A stretch of 64,000 nucleotides of DNA, taken from Actinomycetospora succinea (GTDB lineage: Bacteria > Actinomycetota > Actinomycetes > Mycobacteriales > Pseudonocardiaceae). The notes below the pieces were generated by a model. That model was not told where the DNA came from. It did no database searches and saw only the letters and a program-made list of their open reading frames with translations. Shown piece by piece: positions 18,949-27,182 of this stretch. The position numbers and the translations under genes are program-made. Position 1 is the stretch's first letter. Each line of letters opens with the position of its first letter. The stretch is from assembly GCF_004363095.1 (NCBI RefSeq), contig NZ_SNYO01000001.1, positions 186,001 through 250,000 of the forward strand. The letters are read 5' to 3'.

Positions 18949-20588
18949 AGCGGCACGTTCCCGTGCTTGCGCGGCGGCAGCGTCTCCCGCTTCGTCTCCA
19001 GCATCCGCAGCGCCCGGGCGACGTAGCCGCGGGTGTGCGACGGCGGGACGACGGCGTCGACGTAGCCGCGCTCGGCGGCGATGTAGGGGTTGGCGAGGGT
19101 GTCCTCGTACTCCTGCTGCAGCTCCGCGCGTCGGGCCTCGACGTCGCCGCCGGACTCCTCGACCTTCGCCAGCTCCTTGCGGTACAGGATGCTCACGGCA
19201 CCCGAGGCGCCGGTGACGGCGATCTGGGCGGTGGGCCAGGCGATGTTGACGTCGGCGCCGAGGTGCTTGGAGCCCATGACGTCGTAGGCGCCGCCGTAGG
19301 CCTTGCGGCAGATGACCGTGACCAGCGGGACCGTGGCCTCCGCGTACGCGTAGATCAGCTTCGCGCCGCGCCGGATGATGCCGTTGTACTCCTGGTCGGT
19401 GCCGGGCAGGAATCCCGGCACGTCGACGAAGGTCAGCACCGGGATGTTGAAGGTGTCGCACGTGCGCACGAACCGCGCGGCCTTCTCGCTGGCCCCGATG
19501 TCGAGGCAGCCGGCGAGCTGGGTCGGCTGGTTGGCCACGATGCCGACCGGCCGGCCCTCGACACGCCCGTAGCCGGTGACGATGTTGGCTGCGTACAGCG
19601 CCTGGACCTCGAGGAAGTCGCCGTCGTCGACGACCCGCGTGATCGCCTCGCGGATGTCGTAGGGCTGGTTCGGCGAGTCGGGCACGAGGGTGTCGAGCTC
19701 GAGGTCGACCTCCCCGATGCCGTCGGGGACCGAGCCGGTCTCCTCCTCGCCCGGGATGCGCGGCGGGTCGGTGAGGTTGTTCGACGGCAGGTAGCCCAGC
19801 AGCTCCTGCACGTAGGAGATCGCGTCGTCCTCGTCGGAGGCCAGGTAGTGGGCGTTGCCGGAGGTCGCGTTGTGGGTGCGCGCGCCGCCCAGCTCCTCGA
19901 ACCCGACGTCCTCGCCGGTCACGGTCTTGATCACGTCCGGGCCCGTGATGAACATGAACGACGTCTCGTCGACCATGACCGTGAAGTCGGTGAGCGCGGG
20001 TGAGTACACGGCGCCGCCGGCGGCCGGCCCCATGACCAGCGAGATCTGCGGGACGACGCCGGAGGCGTGCACGTTGCGCTTGAAGATCTCGCCGTAGAGC
20101 CCGAGGGCGACGACGCCCTCCTGGATGCGGGCGCCGCCGCCGTCGTTGATGCCGACGACGGGGCAGCCGATCTTCATGGCCACGTCCATGACCTTGACGA
20201 TCTTCTCGCCGTAGACCTCGCCGAGCGCCCCGCCGAACACCGTCGCGTCCTGGGAGAACACGCAGACGGGGCGGCCGTCGACCGTGCCCTGCCCGGTGAC
20301 GACGCCGTCGCCGTACGGGCGGTTGGCCTCGAGGCCGAAGTTGGTGGAGCGGTGGCGCGCCATGGCGTCGAACTCGAGGAAGCTGCCCTCGTCGAGCAGC
20401 AGGTCGATGCGCTCGCGGGCGGTCTTGCGGCCCTTGGCGTGCTGGCGCTCGACGGCCCGCTCGCTGCCGGCGTGCACCACGTCCTCCTGGCGGCGGTGCC
20501 AGTCGGCGAGCTTGCCCGCCGAGGTGTGGACGTCGGGCTCGTCCGAGGCGTCCCCGGGCTCCGGCAACGGCTCCGTCGCGGCGGTCAT
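18945..20588 (-). CDS. accD5: Propionyl-CoA carboxylase beta subunit (carboxyltransferase)
   Basis: 547 residues, a full-length AccD5/PccB carboxyltransferase. Visible are the N-terminal [16 protein letters not shown], the CoA-binding [16 protein letters not shown], the GGARIQEG oxyanion segment, and the C-terminal [18 protein letters not shown]. It transfers carboxyl from biotin on AccA3 to propionyl-CoA, giving methylmalonyl-CoA. It is first in an accD5-accE pair and diverges from birA (81-base gap), so carboxylase and its biotin ligase share a promoter region. Confidence 0.95.
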   Translation of the reverse strand: MTAATEPLPEPGDASDEPDVHTSAGKLADWHRRQEDVVHAGSERAVERQHAKGRKTARERIDLLLDEGSFLEFDAMARHRSTNFGLEANRPYGDGVVTGQGTVDGRPVCVFSQDATVFGGALGEVYGEKIVKVMDVAMKIGCPVVGINDGGGARIQEGVVALGLYGEIFKRNVHASGVVPQISLVMGPAAGGAVYSPALTDFTVMVDETSFMFITGPDVIKTVTGEDVGFEELGGARTHNATSGNAHYLASDEDDAISYVQELLGYLPSNNLTDPPRIPGEEETGSVPDGIGEVDLELDTLVPDSPNQPYDIREAITRVVDDGDFLEVQALYAANIVTGYGRVEGRPVGIVANQPTQLAGCLDIGASEKAARFVRTCDTFNIPVLTFVDVPGFLPGTDQEYNGIIRRGAKLIYAYAEATVPLVTVICRKAYGGAYDVMGSKHLGADVNIAWPTAQIAVTGASGAVSILYRKELAKVEESGGDVEARRAELQQEYEDTLANPYIAAERGYVDAVVPPSHTRGYVARALRMLETKRETLPPRKHGNVPL

Positions 20589-20669
20589 GGCCCGGCACTG
20601 TAGCGATCGACCCCGACACGGCCCGGGTCTGCGCCGGGAGGGTGACCAGCGGCACTACCGTGCGCGCTC

Positions 20670-21497
20670 GTGGCCGCACCCCTGGACGCCGACGCGCTGC
20701 GACGCACCCTCGGACCGCCGTCGGGCCCGTGGGCGTCGATCGACGTCGTCACGAGCACCGGCTCGACCAACGCCGACCTGCTGGCCCGGGCGACCGGCCC
20801 CGACGCGGCCCCGGACCGCACGGTGCTCGTCGCCGAGCACCAGGACGCCGGGCGCGGGCGCCGCGACCGCGTGTGGGAGGACCGCGCCGGCGAGGGCCTC
20901 ACGTTCTCGGTGCTGCTGCGACCGCGCGAGATCGCGCCCGAGCGCTGGGGGTGGGCGCCGCTGCTCGCGGGGCTGGCCCTCGTCGGGGCCGTCGGCGAGG
21001 TCAGCAGCGTGCCGGCCGCCCTGAAGTGGCCCAACGACCTGCTCCTGGGCGCCGAGCCCGCGGCCAAGGGCGCGGGGATCCTCGCCGAGGTGGGGGGCGG
21101 CGACGGCGGCGACCGCGCGCTCGTGATCGGCATGGGTGTCAACGTCGCGACGCCGGCCGCCGACCTGCCCGCGGGCGCCACGTCGCTCGTCGCCGAGGGG
21201 GTCGACCCCGGGCGCGACGTCGTGCTCGTCGCCGTCCTGCGGGCGCTGGCCGACCTCGACCGGCGCTGGCGCGACGCGCACGGCGACGTCGTGGCCGCCG
21301 GGATCGTCGACGACTACCGCGCGCGCTGCGCCACGCTCGGGCGCGAGGTGGCGGTGACGCTGCCCGGCGACCGCCGACTGGAGGGCCGCGCGGTGGACGT
21401 CGACCGGGACGGCCGCCTCGCCGTGCGTGCCCCGGACGGGGACACGACCGTCGTGTCGGCGGGCGACGTCGTCCACGTGCGGCCCGCGGCTCGCTAA
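20670..21497 (+). CDS. birA: Biotin-[acetyl-CoA carboxylase] ligase
   Basis: 275 residues from the GTG at 20670. The catalytic domain shows STGSTNADLLARA, the biotinyl-AMP loop GRGRRDRVW and KWPNDLLLG, followed by a C-terminal beta domain. There is no N-terminal helix-turn-helix, so this is a monofunctional ligase without repressor activity. It attaches biotin to AccA3-type carriers. The carboxylase genes next door are its substrates' genes, as in Rv3279c-Rv3281. Confidence 0.95.
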   Translation: MAAPLDADALRRTLGPPSGPWASIDVVTSTGSTNADLLARATGPDAAPDRTVLVAEHQDAGRGRRDRVWEDRAGEGLTFSVLLRPREIAPERWGWAPLLAGLALVGAVGEVSSVPAALKWPNDLLLGAEPAAKGAGILAEVGGGDGGDRALVIGMGVNVATPAADLPAGATSLVAEGVDPGRDVVLVAVLRALADLDRRWRDAHGDVVAAGIVDDYRARCATLGREVAVTLPGDRRLEGRAVDVDRDGRLAVRAPDGDTTVVSAGDVVHVRPAAR

Positions 21498-21527
21498 CCT
21501 CGGGGTCGATCCGGGGAGGGGGTGCGC

Positions 21528-22196
21528 GTGGCCTACCCCGACGGCGTCCTGCGCCGCGGCGAGCACGTCCTCGCCCACCGGCGCCCGCACTGGCGCATGC
21601 TCGTGGTCCCGGCGCTCGTGCCGCCGGTCGCCGTGTTCCTCGCCGCGCTGGTCGCGGGGCTGGCGGGCGGCATCGGCGAGGGCTCGACGCGCACGGCCGT
21701 GCGGCTCGCCGTCGTGCTGCTGGCGGTGCTCGCGGTCGTCTGGTTCGCGGTCCTGCCGCTCGTGCGCTGGCGCTTCACCCACCTCGTCGTCACCGACCGC
21801 CGCCTGCTCGTGCGCGAGGGCGTCCTGACCCGCGAGAGCATCGACGTCGCCGGAGCGACGATCACCGGCGTGCGCACGCGCAGCAGCGGCGTCGACCGCC
21901 TGCTCGGGGCCGGCACGCTCGTCGTGTCGACGGCGGGCACCGAGGAGCCGTGGGAGTTCTCCGGGCTGGGTGACGTCGAGCGCCTGGCCTCGCAGGTCGA
22001 GGGCGTGGCCGACGACCGCGGCGGGCTGGAGCTCGCCGCGGGGTGGGGGGCGTGGTCGGAGGAGTCGGACGAGGACCCGGAGCCGGACGAGCCGGACGAT
22101 CTCGACGACGAGGAGCCCGACGAGGCCCCGGAGCCGCCTGCGGTCAGCCGGTGGCGGCGTCGGGCGCGTGCTCGCGCCGCCCGAACATCCCGGTGA
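21528..22196 (+). CDS. PH-domain (bPH2) membrane protein
   Basis: 222 residues from the GTG at 21528 (GGGAGGG about 6 bases upstream; another GTG at 21522). Two transmembrane helices lie near 26-47 and 59-77, followed by a bacterial PH domain (RFTHLVVTDRRLLVREG, then DVAGATITGVRTRSSGVDRLLGAGTLVV). The tail after about 170 is extremely acidic (Asp/Glu/Pro) and ends in an Arg/Ala-rich stretch. Orthologues sit next to birA in mycobacteria (Rv3278c); function is unknown. The last 53 bases overlap the convergent MaoC gene. Confidence 0.85.
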   Translation: MAYPDGVLRRGEHVLAHRRPHWRMLVVPALVPPVAVFLAALVAGLAGGIGEGSTRTAVRLAVVLLAVLAVVWFAVLPLVRWRFTHLVVTDRRLLVREGVLTRESIDVAGATITGVRTRSSGVDRLLGAGTLVVSTAGTEEPWEFSGLGDVERLASQVEGVADDRGGLELAAGWGAWSEESDEDPEPDEPDDLDDEEPDEAPEPPAVSRWRRRARARAARTSR

Positions 22197-22620
22197 AGCG
22201 GGCCCGGAACACCTCGGTCGCGCCGTCGCGGGTCAGCGAGCCCGTGAGCGTGATCAGCCCGAGCTGGGGGCGGCTGGCCGAGACCCGCGCGGCGACGACC
22301 TCCATGCCCGCCTCGAGCCGGTCGCCCGGGAACACCGGCGCCGGCCAGGCGATCTCGTCGCCGCCGGGGGAGCCCATCGACGCCGAGCGTGACAGGACGC
22401 TGTCGACGTAGCAGCGCATCCAGAGCGACGCGGTGAACCACCCCGACGCGCACAGGCCGCCGAAGAGCGACGCGCGCGCCGCCTCGTCGTCGACGTGGAA
22501 GGGCTGCGGGTCGAAGCGGCGGTTGAACGCGAGCATCTCGTCGCGGTCGACGACCACGGTGCCGAGCGCGATGCGCCGGCCGGCGGGCAGATCCTCGAAC
22601 CAGACCTCGGGGGCGGTCAC
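22144..22620 (-). CDS. MaoC-family (R)-hydratase / dehydratase
   Basis: 158 residues from the GTG at 22620; no clear ribosome-binding site. It is a single hot-dog domain with the hydratase-2 motif FNRRFDPQPFHVDDEAA at about 32-48, followed by FGGLCASGWFTASLWMR. Such proteins hydrate enoyl-CoAs or dehydrate 3-hydroxyacyl-CoAs. No beta-oxidation or PHA gene is adjacent, so the pathway is open. It overlaps the PH-domain gene tail to tail and diverges from the small 22657 gene. Confidence 0.87.
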   Translation of the reverse strand: MTAPEVWFEDLPAGRRIALGTVVVDRDEMLAFNRRFDPQPFHVDDEAARASLFGGLCASGWFTASLWMRCYVDSVLSRSASMGSPGGDEIAWPAPVFPGDRLEAGMEVVAARVSASRPQLGLITLTGSLTRDGATEVFRARFTGMFGRREHAPDAATG

Positions 22621-22656
22621 GGCGGTGATCGTGCCACTGGTCGGTGGAACCAGACG

Positions 22657-22944
22657 ATGCACGGCTGCGTCGAACCCGATGTGCGAGCCGGTGAGCTGGC
22701 GGGCTGGCTGGCCGCCGCCGGGGTGACCGGCGCGGCCGTCAGCGTCGCCGACGAGGTCGAACGGGCGTGGTGCGTGCGGCCCGTGCCGGGCGAGGACGAG
22801 GGGTGGGAGGTGTTCTGGTGCGAGCGTGGTGGGCGCTTCGAGTGGACGCGGTTCGACGACGAGTCGGCCGCCTGCTTCTCGCTGTTCGGGCGGCTGGTGT
22901 GGGCGTGGCTGGCGGGGTCGCCCGGCCACCGGCGGACCGTCTAG
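22657..22944 (+). CDS. Small hypothetical protein
   Basis: 95 residues from the ATG at 22657, with a weak GGTGGA upstream. The sequence is acidic and rich in Trp (VFWCERGGRFEWTRFDDES, then LVWAWLAGSP) and resembles compact actinobacterial orphan proteins. I do not recognise a family. It lies 36 bases from the divergent MaoC start and overlaps the hisN stop by 4 bases. The protein-like composition and Trp content argue that it is a real gene. Confidence 0.55.
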   Translation: MHGCVEPDVRAGELAGWLAAAGVTGAAVSVADEVERAWCVRPVPGEDEGWEVFWCERGGRFEWTRFDDESAACFSLFGRLVWAWLAGSPGHRRTV

Positions 22945-23744
22945 CGGCGGACGATCTCCAGGGCCGCGTCGTGCAGGTGGCCGTTGGTGGTCAGGGAGTC
23001 GCCGCCGTCGGGGCGCGCGGCGCCGGTGAGGTCGGTGAGCCGGCCCCCGGCCTCCTCGACGAGGATCTGCGCGGCGGCGAGGTCCCAGGTGTTGGCCTCG
23101 GGCTCCACGGCGACGTCGAGCACGCCCTCGGCGACGAGGCAGTGGTGCCAGAAGTCGCCGAACGCGCGGGTCTCCCAGCAGGCGTGGGCCAGGGCGAGCC
23201 AGTGGTCCTGGCGGCCCAGGGTGCGCCAGTGGTCGAGGTCGGTGGTGGATCCGTAGGCGTCCTCGAGCGCGCCGATCCCCGAGACCTGGATGCGCCCCGC
23301 CTCGATCCCGCGGGCGGGGTCGCGGGTGTGGGCGCCCTCGCCCGCCGCGGCCCACCAGCGCCGGCCCAGCGCGGGGGCGCTGACCATGCCGACGACGGGG
23401 CGCCCGCGCTCGACCAGGGCGACGAGCGTGGCCCACACCGGCACGCCGCGGGAGAAGTTCTTGGTGCCGTCGATCGGGTCGATCACCCAGACCCGCTCCT
23501 CGCCGAGGCTGCCGCCGCGCTCCTCGCCGAGCACGGCGTCGCCGGGGCGGTGGGTGGCGAGCTCGGCGCGCAGGCGGTCCTCGCAGGCCGTGTCGGCGTC
23601 GGTCACCGGGGTGCGGTCGGGTTTGCGCTCGATGCGCAGATCCACGGCGCGGAAGCGGGGGAGGGTCACCGCGTCGGCGGCGTCGGCGAGGGAGAGGGCG
23701 AGGTCGAGGTCGGCGGATGCGCTGGTCGGACCGGCGGAGCACAT
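22941..23744 (-). CDS. hisN: Inositol-monophosphatase-like histidinol-phosphatase
   Basis: 267 residues. Metal-binding motifs of the IMPase fold are present: VLGEERGGS, VWVIDPIDGTKNFSRGVPVW and the C-terminal EANTWDLAAAQILVEEAGG. Details such as KNFSRGVPVW fit actinobacterial HisN (Rv3137 type), which dephosphorylates histidinol phosphate. No other his gene is nearby, so inositol-1-phosphatase or another sugar phosphatase remains possible. It diverges from the response regulator with a 49-base gap. Confidence 0.82.
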   Translation of the reverse strand: MCSAGPTSASADLDLALSLADAADAVTLPRFRAVDLRIERKPDRTPVTDADTACEDRLRAELATHRPGDAVLGEERGGSLGEERVWVIDPIDGTKNFSRGVPVWATLVALVERGRPVVGMVSAPALGRRWWAAAGEGAHTRDPARGIEAGRIQVSGIGALEDAYGSTTDLDHWRTLGRQDHWLALAHACWETRAFGDFWHHCLVAEGVLDVAVEPEANTWDLAAAQILVEEAGGRLTDLTGAARPDGGDSLTTNGHLHDAALEIVRR

Positions 23745-23793
23745 GGCGGGCGATGGTGCCAGTTCGGTTCCGCAGCGGGGCTAGTGTGGCGAG

Positions 23794-24468
23794 GTGACCA
23801 CCGTGCTGCTCGTCGAGGACGACGCGGCGATCGCCGGACCCCTCTCCCGCGCGCTCCAGCGCGAGGGCTACGAGGTCGACGTCGTCGGCGACGGTCAGGC
23901 CGCGCTCCACCACGCGGGCGCCGCCGGGCCGGACCTCATGGTGCTGGACCTCGGACTGCCCGGGATGGACGGGCTCGAGGTCTGCCGGCGCGTGCGCGCC
24001 GACCAGCCGGACCTGCCCGTGCTCATGCTCACCGCCCGCACCGACGAGGTCGACTTCGTGGTCGGGCTGGACGCCGGCGCGGACGACTACGTGGGCAAGC
24101 CGTTCCGGCTCGCCGAGCTCCTGGCGCGGGTGCGGGCGCTGCTGCGCCGCCGCGCGCCCGAGGTGCTCGACGCCGGCGGGGTGCGCCTGGAGCCGTCGGC
24201 GCGGCGGGTGACGGTGGACGGGGTCGAGGTCGGGCTGGCGAACAAGGAGTTCGAGCTGCTCCGGGTGCTCATGGCCCACGCCGGCCAGGTCGTGTCCCGC
24301 GAGGAGATCCTCCGCGAGGTCTGGAACGACCCCGAGATGAAGACCTCCAAGACCCTCGACATGCACATGTCCTGGCTGCGCCGCAAGCTCGCCGACGACG
24401 CGGGCGGCGCGAGCGGCGGCCGGCGCATCAGCACGGTGCGCGGGGTCGGGTTCCGCTTCAACACCTAG
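23794..24468 (+). CDS. OmpR/PhoB-family response regulator
   Basis: 224 residues. The receiver domain holds the acidic pair (LLVEDDAA), phospho-acceptor Asp in VLDLGLPGMDG (about residue 51) and KPF near 101. The winged-helix domain (about 128-222) ends in RRKLADD and ISTVRGVGFRF, the usual OmpR recognition and wing region. It is followed after 10 bases by a histidine kinase gene, so they form a two-component system. The signal and regulon are unknown. Confidence 0.95.
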   Translation: MTTVLLVEDDAAIAGPLSRALQREGYEVDVVGDGQAALHHAGAAGPDLMVLDLGLPGMDGLEVCRRVRADQPDLPVLMLTARTDEVDFVVGLDAGADDYVGKPFRLAELLARVRALLRRRAPEVLDAGGVRLEPSARRVTVDGVEVGLANKEFELLRVLMAHAGQVVSREEILREVWNDPEMKTSKTLDMHMSWLRRKLADDAGGASGGRRISTVRGVGFRFNT

Positions 24469-24478
24469 GTCGGGGCAG

Positions 24479-25759
24479 GTGCGACGCCGGATCCTCGTCT
24501 CCACGCTCATCGTCGTCACGATCACCGTGGCGGTGCTGGGCGGGCCGCTGGCGCTCACCACGTGGCGCCTGGTGGAGGACTTCACGCGCGCGGACATCAA
24601 CTCCCGACTGCGCCAGGTCGTCGCCACGCTCGACGCGCAGGGCTCGGCCGACCGCCCCGTCGACCTCAGCGCGGTCGGCATCGCGGTGCCGCCGGGCGGG
24701 TCGCTGGTGGTCCGCACGCCGCGGGGGGTCAGCACCCTGGGCCAGCTCGACCCGGGGCCGACGGTCAGCGAGACCCTGCCGTTCGGGCTCAGCGGCTCCG
24801 CGGTGCTCTCGGAGCCGATCACCGAGATGCGCGCCCGCCAGCTGCAGGCGACCGCCCTGGTGCTCGCCGCGGTGCTCCTGTCGGTGGCCGTCGGGGCGGT
24901 GGTGGCGACCTTGACCGCCCGGCGGCTGGCCGACCCGCTGCAACAGGTCGCCGGGCGCGCCGCCCGGCTCGGCGCCGGCGACTTCCGGCCCGCCCCGCAC
25001 CGCCACGGCATCCCCGAGCTCGACCGCGTCTCCGACGTGCTCGACTCCTCGGCCACCGCGCTCGCCGAGCTGGTCCAGCGCGAGCGCGAGCTGGTCGGCG
25101 ACGTGTCCCACCAGCTGCGCAGCCGCCTCACCGCCCTGCAGCTGCGCCTCGACGAGCTCTCCGCCCACCCCGACGAGCACGTCTCCGCGGAGGGCTCGGC
25201 GGCGCTCGAGCAGGCGGAGCGCCTCGCCGAGGTCCTCGACGAGCTCCTGGCCTCGGCCCGCGAGGCCCGGGCGGCCGGGGCGGCGCCGATCGAGGTGGCG
25301 GGCGAGCTCGACGCCGTTGCCGACGAGTGGCGCGACCCGCTGCGCTCCGAGGGGCGCACGGTCCGGGTCCGGACCCCCGAGGGGCTCGTCGCCCGCGCCA
25401 CCTCGGGCCGCCTGCGCGAGGCGCTCGGCGTGCTCGTCGACAACGCGATGCGCCACGGCAAGGGCACCGTCACCCTCACCGCCCGGCTCTCGGACAACGA
25501 CACGATCGTCATCGAGGTCGGCGACCACGGTGACGGCGTGCCGCCCGAGCTCGCCCCGCACGTCTTCGACCGCGGGGTGTCCGGCGCGGCGTCCACCGGC
25601 GTCGGGCTGGCGCTGGCCCGCGCGCTGATCGAGGCCGACGGCGGGCGCCTCGAGCTCGCCCGCACCCGGCCCGCGACGTTCTCGGTGTTCCTGCCCGTGC
25701 CCCGCACCGACCGGGCGGTCGCCGCGCCCCGCCCGCTGCCGACGACGGGGCCCCGCTAG
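24479..25759 (+). CDS. Membrane sensor histidine kinase
   Basis: 426 residues. Transmembrane helices lie near 5-27 and 120-143, giving an extracytoplasmic sensor of about 90 residues. A HAMP-like segment (RRLADPLQQVAGRAARLGAG), the H-box GDVSHQLRSRLTAL, N-box LVDNAMRHGKG, G1 GDHGDGVP and G2 TGVGLALA complete an HPK1-type kinase. The gene starts 10 bases after the response regulator stop. A small hairpin terminator follows at 25802. Confidence 0.94.
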   Translation: MRRRILVSTLIVVTITVAVLGGPLALTTWRLVEDFTRADINSRLRQVVATLDAQGSADRPVDLSAVGIAVPPGGSLVVRTPRGVSTLGQLDPGPTVSETLPFGLSGSAVLSEPITEMRARQLQATALVLAAVLLSVAVGAVVATLTARRLADPLQQVAGRAARLGAGDFRPAPHRHGIPELDRVSDVLDSSATALAELVQRERELVGDVSHQLRSRLTALQLRLDELSAHPDEHVSAEGSAALEQAERLAEVLDELLASAREARAAGAAPIEVAGELDAVADEWRDPLRSEGRTVRVRTPEGLVARATSGRLREALGVLVDNAMRHGKGTVTLTARLSDNDTIVIEVGDHGDGVPPELAPHVFDRGVSGAASTGVGLALARALIEADGGRLELARTRPATFSVFLPVPRTDRAVAAPRPLPTTGPR

Positions 25760-25801
25760 GTCGGGCCCGACGGCTCGGGGCGGCGGCTCTTCGGTGAGGA
25801 T

Positions 25802-25818
25802 GCTTCGGTTTCCGAAGC
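25802..25818 (+). terminator. Terminator after the two-component genes
   Basis: GCTTCGG/CCGAAGC, a perfect 7-bp stem with a TTT loop, is followed by GTTTCC. It lies between convergent genes (kinase stop 25759, next stop 25853) and could serve both. Confidence 0.65.
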
Positions 25819-25852
25819 GTTTCCGTCAGAGCGAGGACGTTCCTGGTGGGTC

Positions 25853-26110
25853 TCAGCGCGGACGGTGGTGGCGCACCAGCGCCACGGTGACCTCGGTCAG
25901 GTCCTCGGCGTCGAGCTCCTGCCGGCGGCCGTGGGCCTCCTCGCGGGCGCGCCCGGCCGGGTAGGGGCCGTAGGTGTCGGCGGCGCCGGTGACGGGGTCG
26001 AGGACGAGGACCATCAGCCCGTCGCACTGTTCGAGCTCGTCGGGCTCGAGCAGCGGGTCGGCGGGGACGTCCCGGCCGATGGTCCGGTGCGGGCACGGCA
26101 GCTTCGGCAC
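25853..26110 (-). CDS. Small hypothetical protein
   Basis: 85 residues from the GTG at 26110, which has an AGGAGG site; the longer in-frame version reads intergenic sequence. It is acidic with alternating patterns, LEPDELEQCDGLMVLVLDPVTG, and looks like a small alpha/beta protein. The family is not recognised. An imperfect 17-base inverted repeat (AAGGT-N7-ACCTT) lies upstream at 26175-26191 and may be an operator. Confidence 0.6.
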   Translation of the reverse strand: MPKLPCPHRTIGRDVPADPLLEPDELEQCDGLMVLVLDPVTGAADTYGPYPAGRAREEAHGRRQELDAEDLTEVTVALVRHHRPR

Positions 26111-26174
26111 AGCTGGTCCTCCTCCGCGTCCTTCGGGCCCGGTCCGCGCAGGCCCCGGCGGACGGGCGGTACCG

Positions 26175-26191
26175 AAGGTATCAAGAACCTT
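26175..26191. promoter_or_regulatory. Inverted repeat upstream of the 25853-26110 gene
   Basis: AAGGT-ATCAAGA-ACCTT, 65 bases upstream of the start, lies in the least GC-rich part of the gap. It may overlap the promoter. The arms are short, so this is tentative. Confidence 0.3.
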
Positions 26192-26252
26192 GGAACACTC
26201 AGCGCGTTCGGGCGACGACCGGCTCGTCGTCGTAGACCGGCGGTCGTCCTGA

Positions 26253-27182
26253 TCACCAGTCGGCGGCGTCGAGGACATCCGTCGGTGGAGGGGCATACCC
26301 CGATCGGGCCCGCAGGGCGGTCACGTCGAGCGTTCGCTCGGCGGCGAGGTGGCGCACCGCGTACCGGGTGAGGACGGGCGCGGTGCCCCGGACGCGGGCG
26401 CACACCCCCGCGACCAGCGCCGTTGCGCGCGCCAGCGGCACCGGCAGGCCCAGCGGGCGCGCCCGGACACCCCGCGCGGCCAGCACGGACTCGATCATGG
26501 CGAGCAGCTCGACGGGTTCGGCGTCGGCCACGTTGTATACCCCGGCGGGCCCGTCGAGGACGGCGAGGACCGCTGCGACCAGGGTGTCGATGCGCGTGAG
26601 GCTCACCGCGCGGGGCCCGCGACCGGGCACCGGGACGCGTCCTGCACGCACGGCGGCGAGGAGCCGGGGGAGCAGGGTGGTCTCGCCCGGGCCGTAGACG
26701 GCGTGCGGCCGGAGGATCACCGCGTCCGGTCGGCTGCCGCGCACCAGACGTTCGGCGGCGGCCTTCGCGGCGCCGTACGCGTCGGGGTGCGCGGGGACCG
26801 GGGCGGCGTCCTCGCGGGCGCGGACGGTGGGGCGGCGCGGGTCGTAGACGCTCGCGGTCGACAGGTGCACGAGCCGGGTGTCGCGGGCCAGCGCGGCGAG
26901 CACGGTGCGCGTGCCGCCGACGTGGGCGTCCCAGTGCGACTGCGCCGGGAGCGTGTCGGAGGCCGGGCCGGCGGCGTGCACGACGACGTCGATGCCGGCG
27001 AGGTCGTGGTGCAGGGCGGGCGCGTCGGTCAGGTCGTGCGCGCGGTAGGGGGCGCCGGCGACGTGCTCCGGGTCGAGGTGGGCGCGCCGGCCGAGGGCGA
27101 GGACGTCGTGCCCGGCGGCGACCGCCCCGCGGCACACCGCCCCGCCGACGAACCCGGACGCGCCCGTGACGGCGATCTTCAC
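26253..27182 (-). CDS. Extended SDR / NAD(P)-dependent epimerase-dehydratase family
   Basis: 309 residues. Rossmann motif TGASGFVGGAV at 6-16, HLSTASVYD and active-site YGAAK (YxxxK) near 136-140. It is of the 3-beta-hydroxysteroid-dehydrogenase/OleD-like type by general pattern, so a ketoreductase on a bulky lipid or acyl substrate is plausible, although sugar-nucleotide epimerase is not excluded. It is the last of four minus-strand genes; its start overlaps the ligase stop by 4 bases, which argues for a shared pathway. Confidence 0.85.
   Translation of the reverse strand: MKIAVTGASGFVGGAVCRGAVAAGHDVLALGRRAHLDPEHVAGAPYRAHDLTDAPALHHDLAGIDVVVHAAGPASDTLPAQSHWDAHVGGTRTVLAALARDTRLVHLSTASVYDPRRPTVRAREDAAPVPAHPDAYGAAKAAAERLVRGSRPDAVILRPHAVYGPGETTLLPRLLAAVRAGRVPVPGRGPRAVSLTRIDTLVAAVLAVLDGPAGVYNVADAEPVELLAMIESVLAARGVRARPLGLPVPLARATALVAGVCARVRGTAPVLTRYAVRHLAAERTLDVTALRARSGYAPPPTDVLDAADW

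Noticed and set aside
22657-22944. Small protein as an immunity or antitoxin protein
   Set aside because: No toxin, secretion or polymorphic-repeat gene is adjacent, and there is no recognisable fold.
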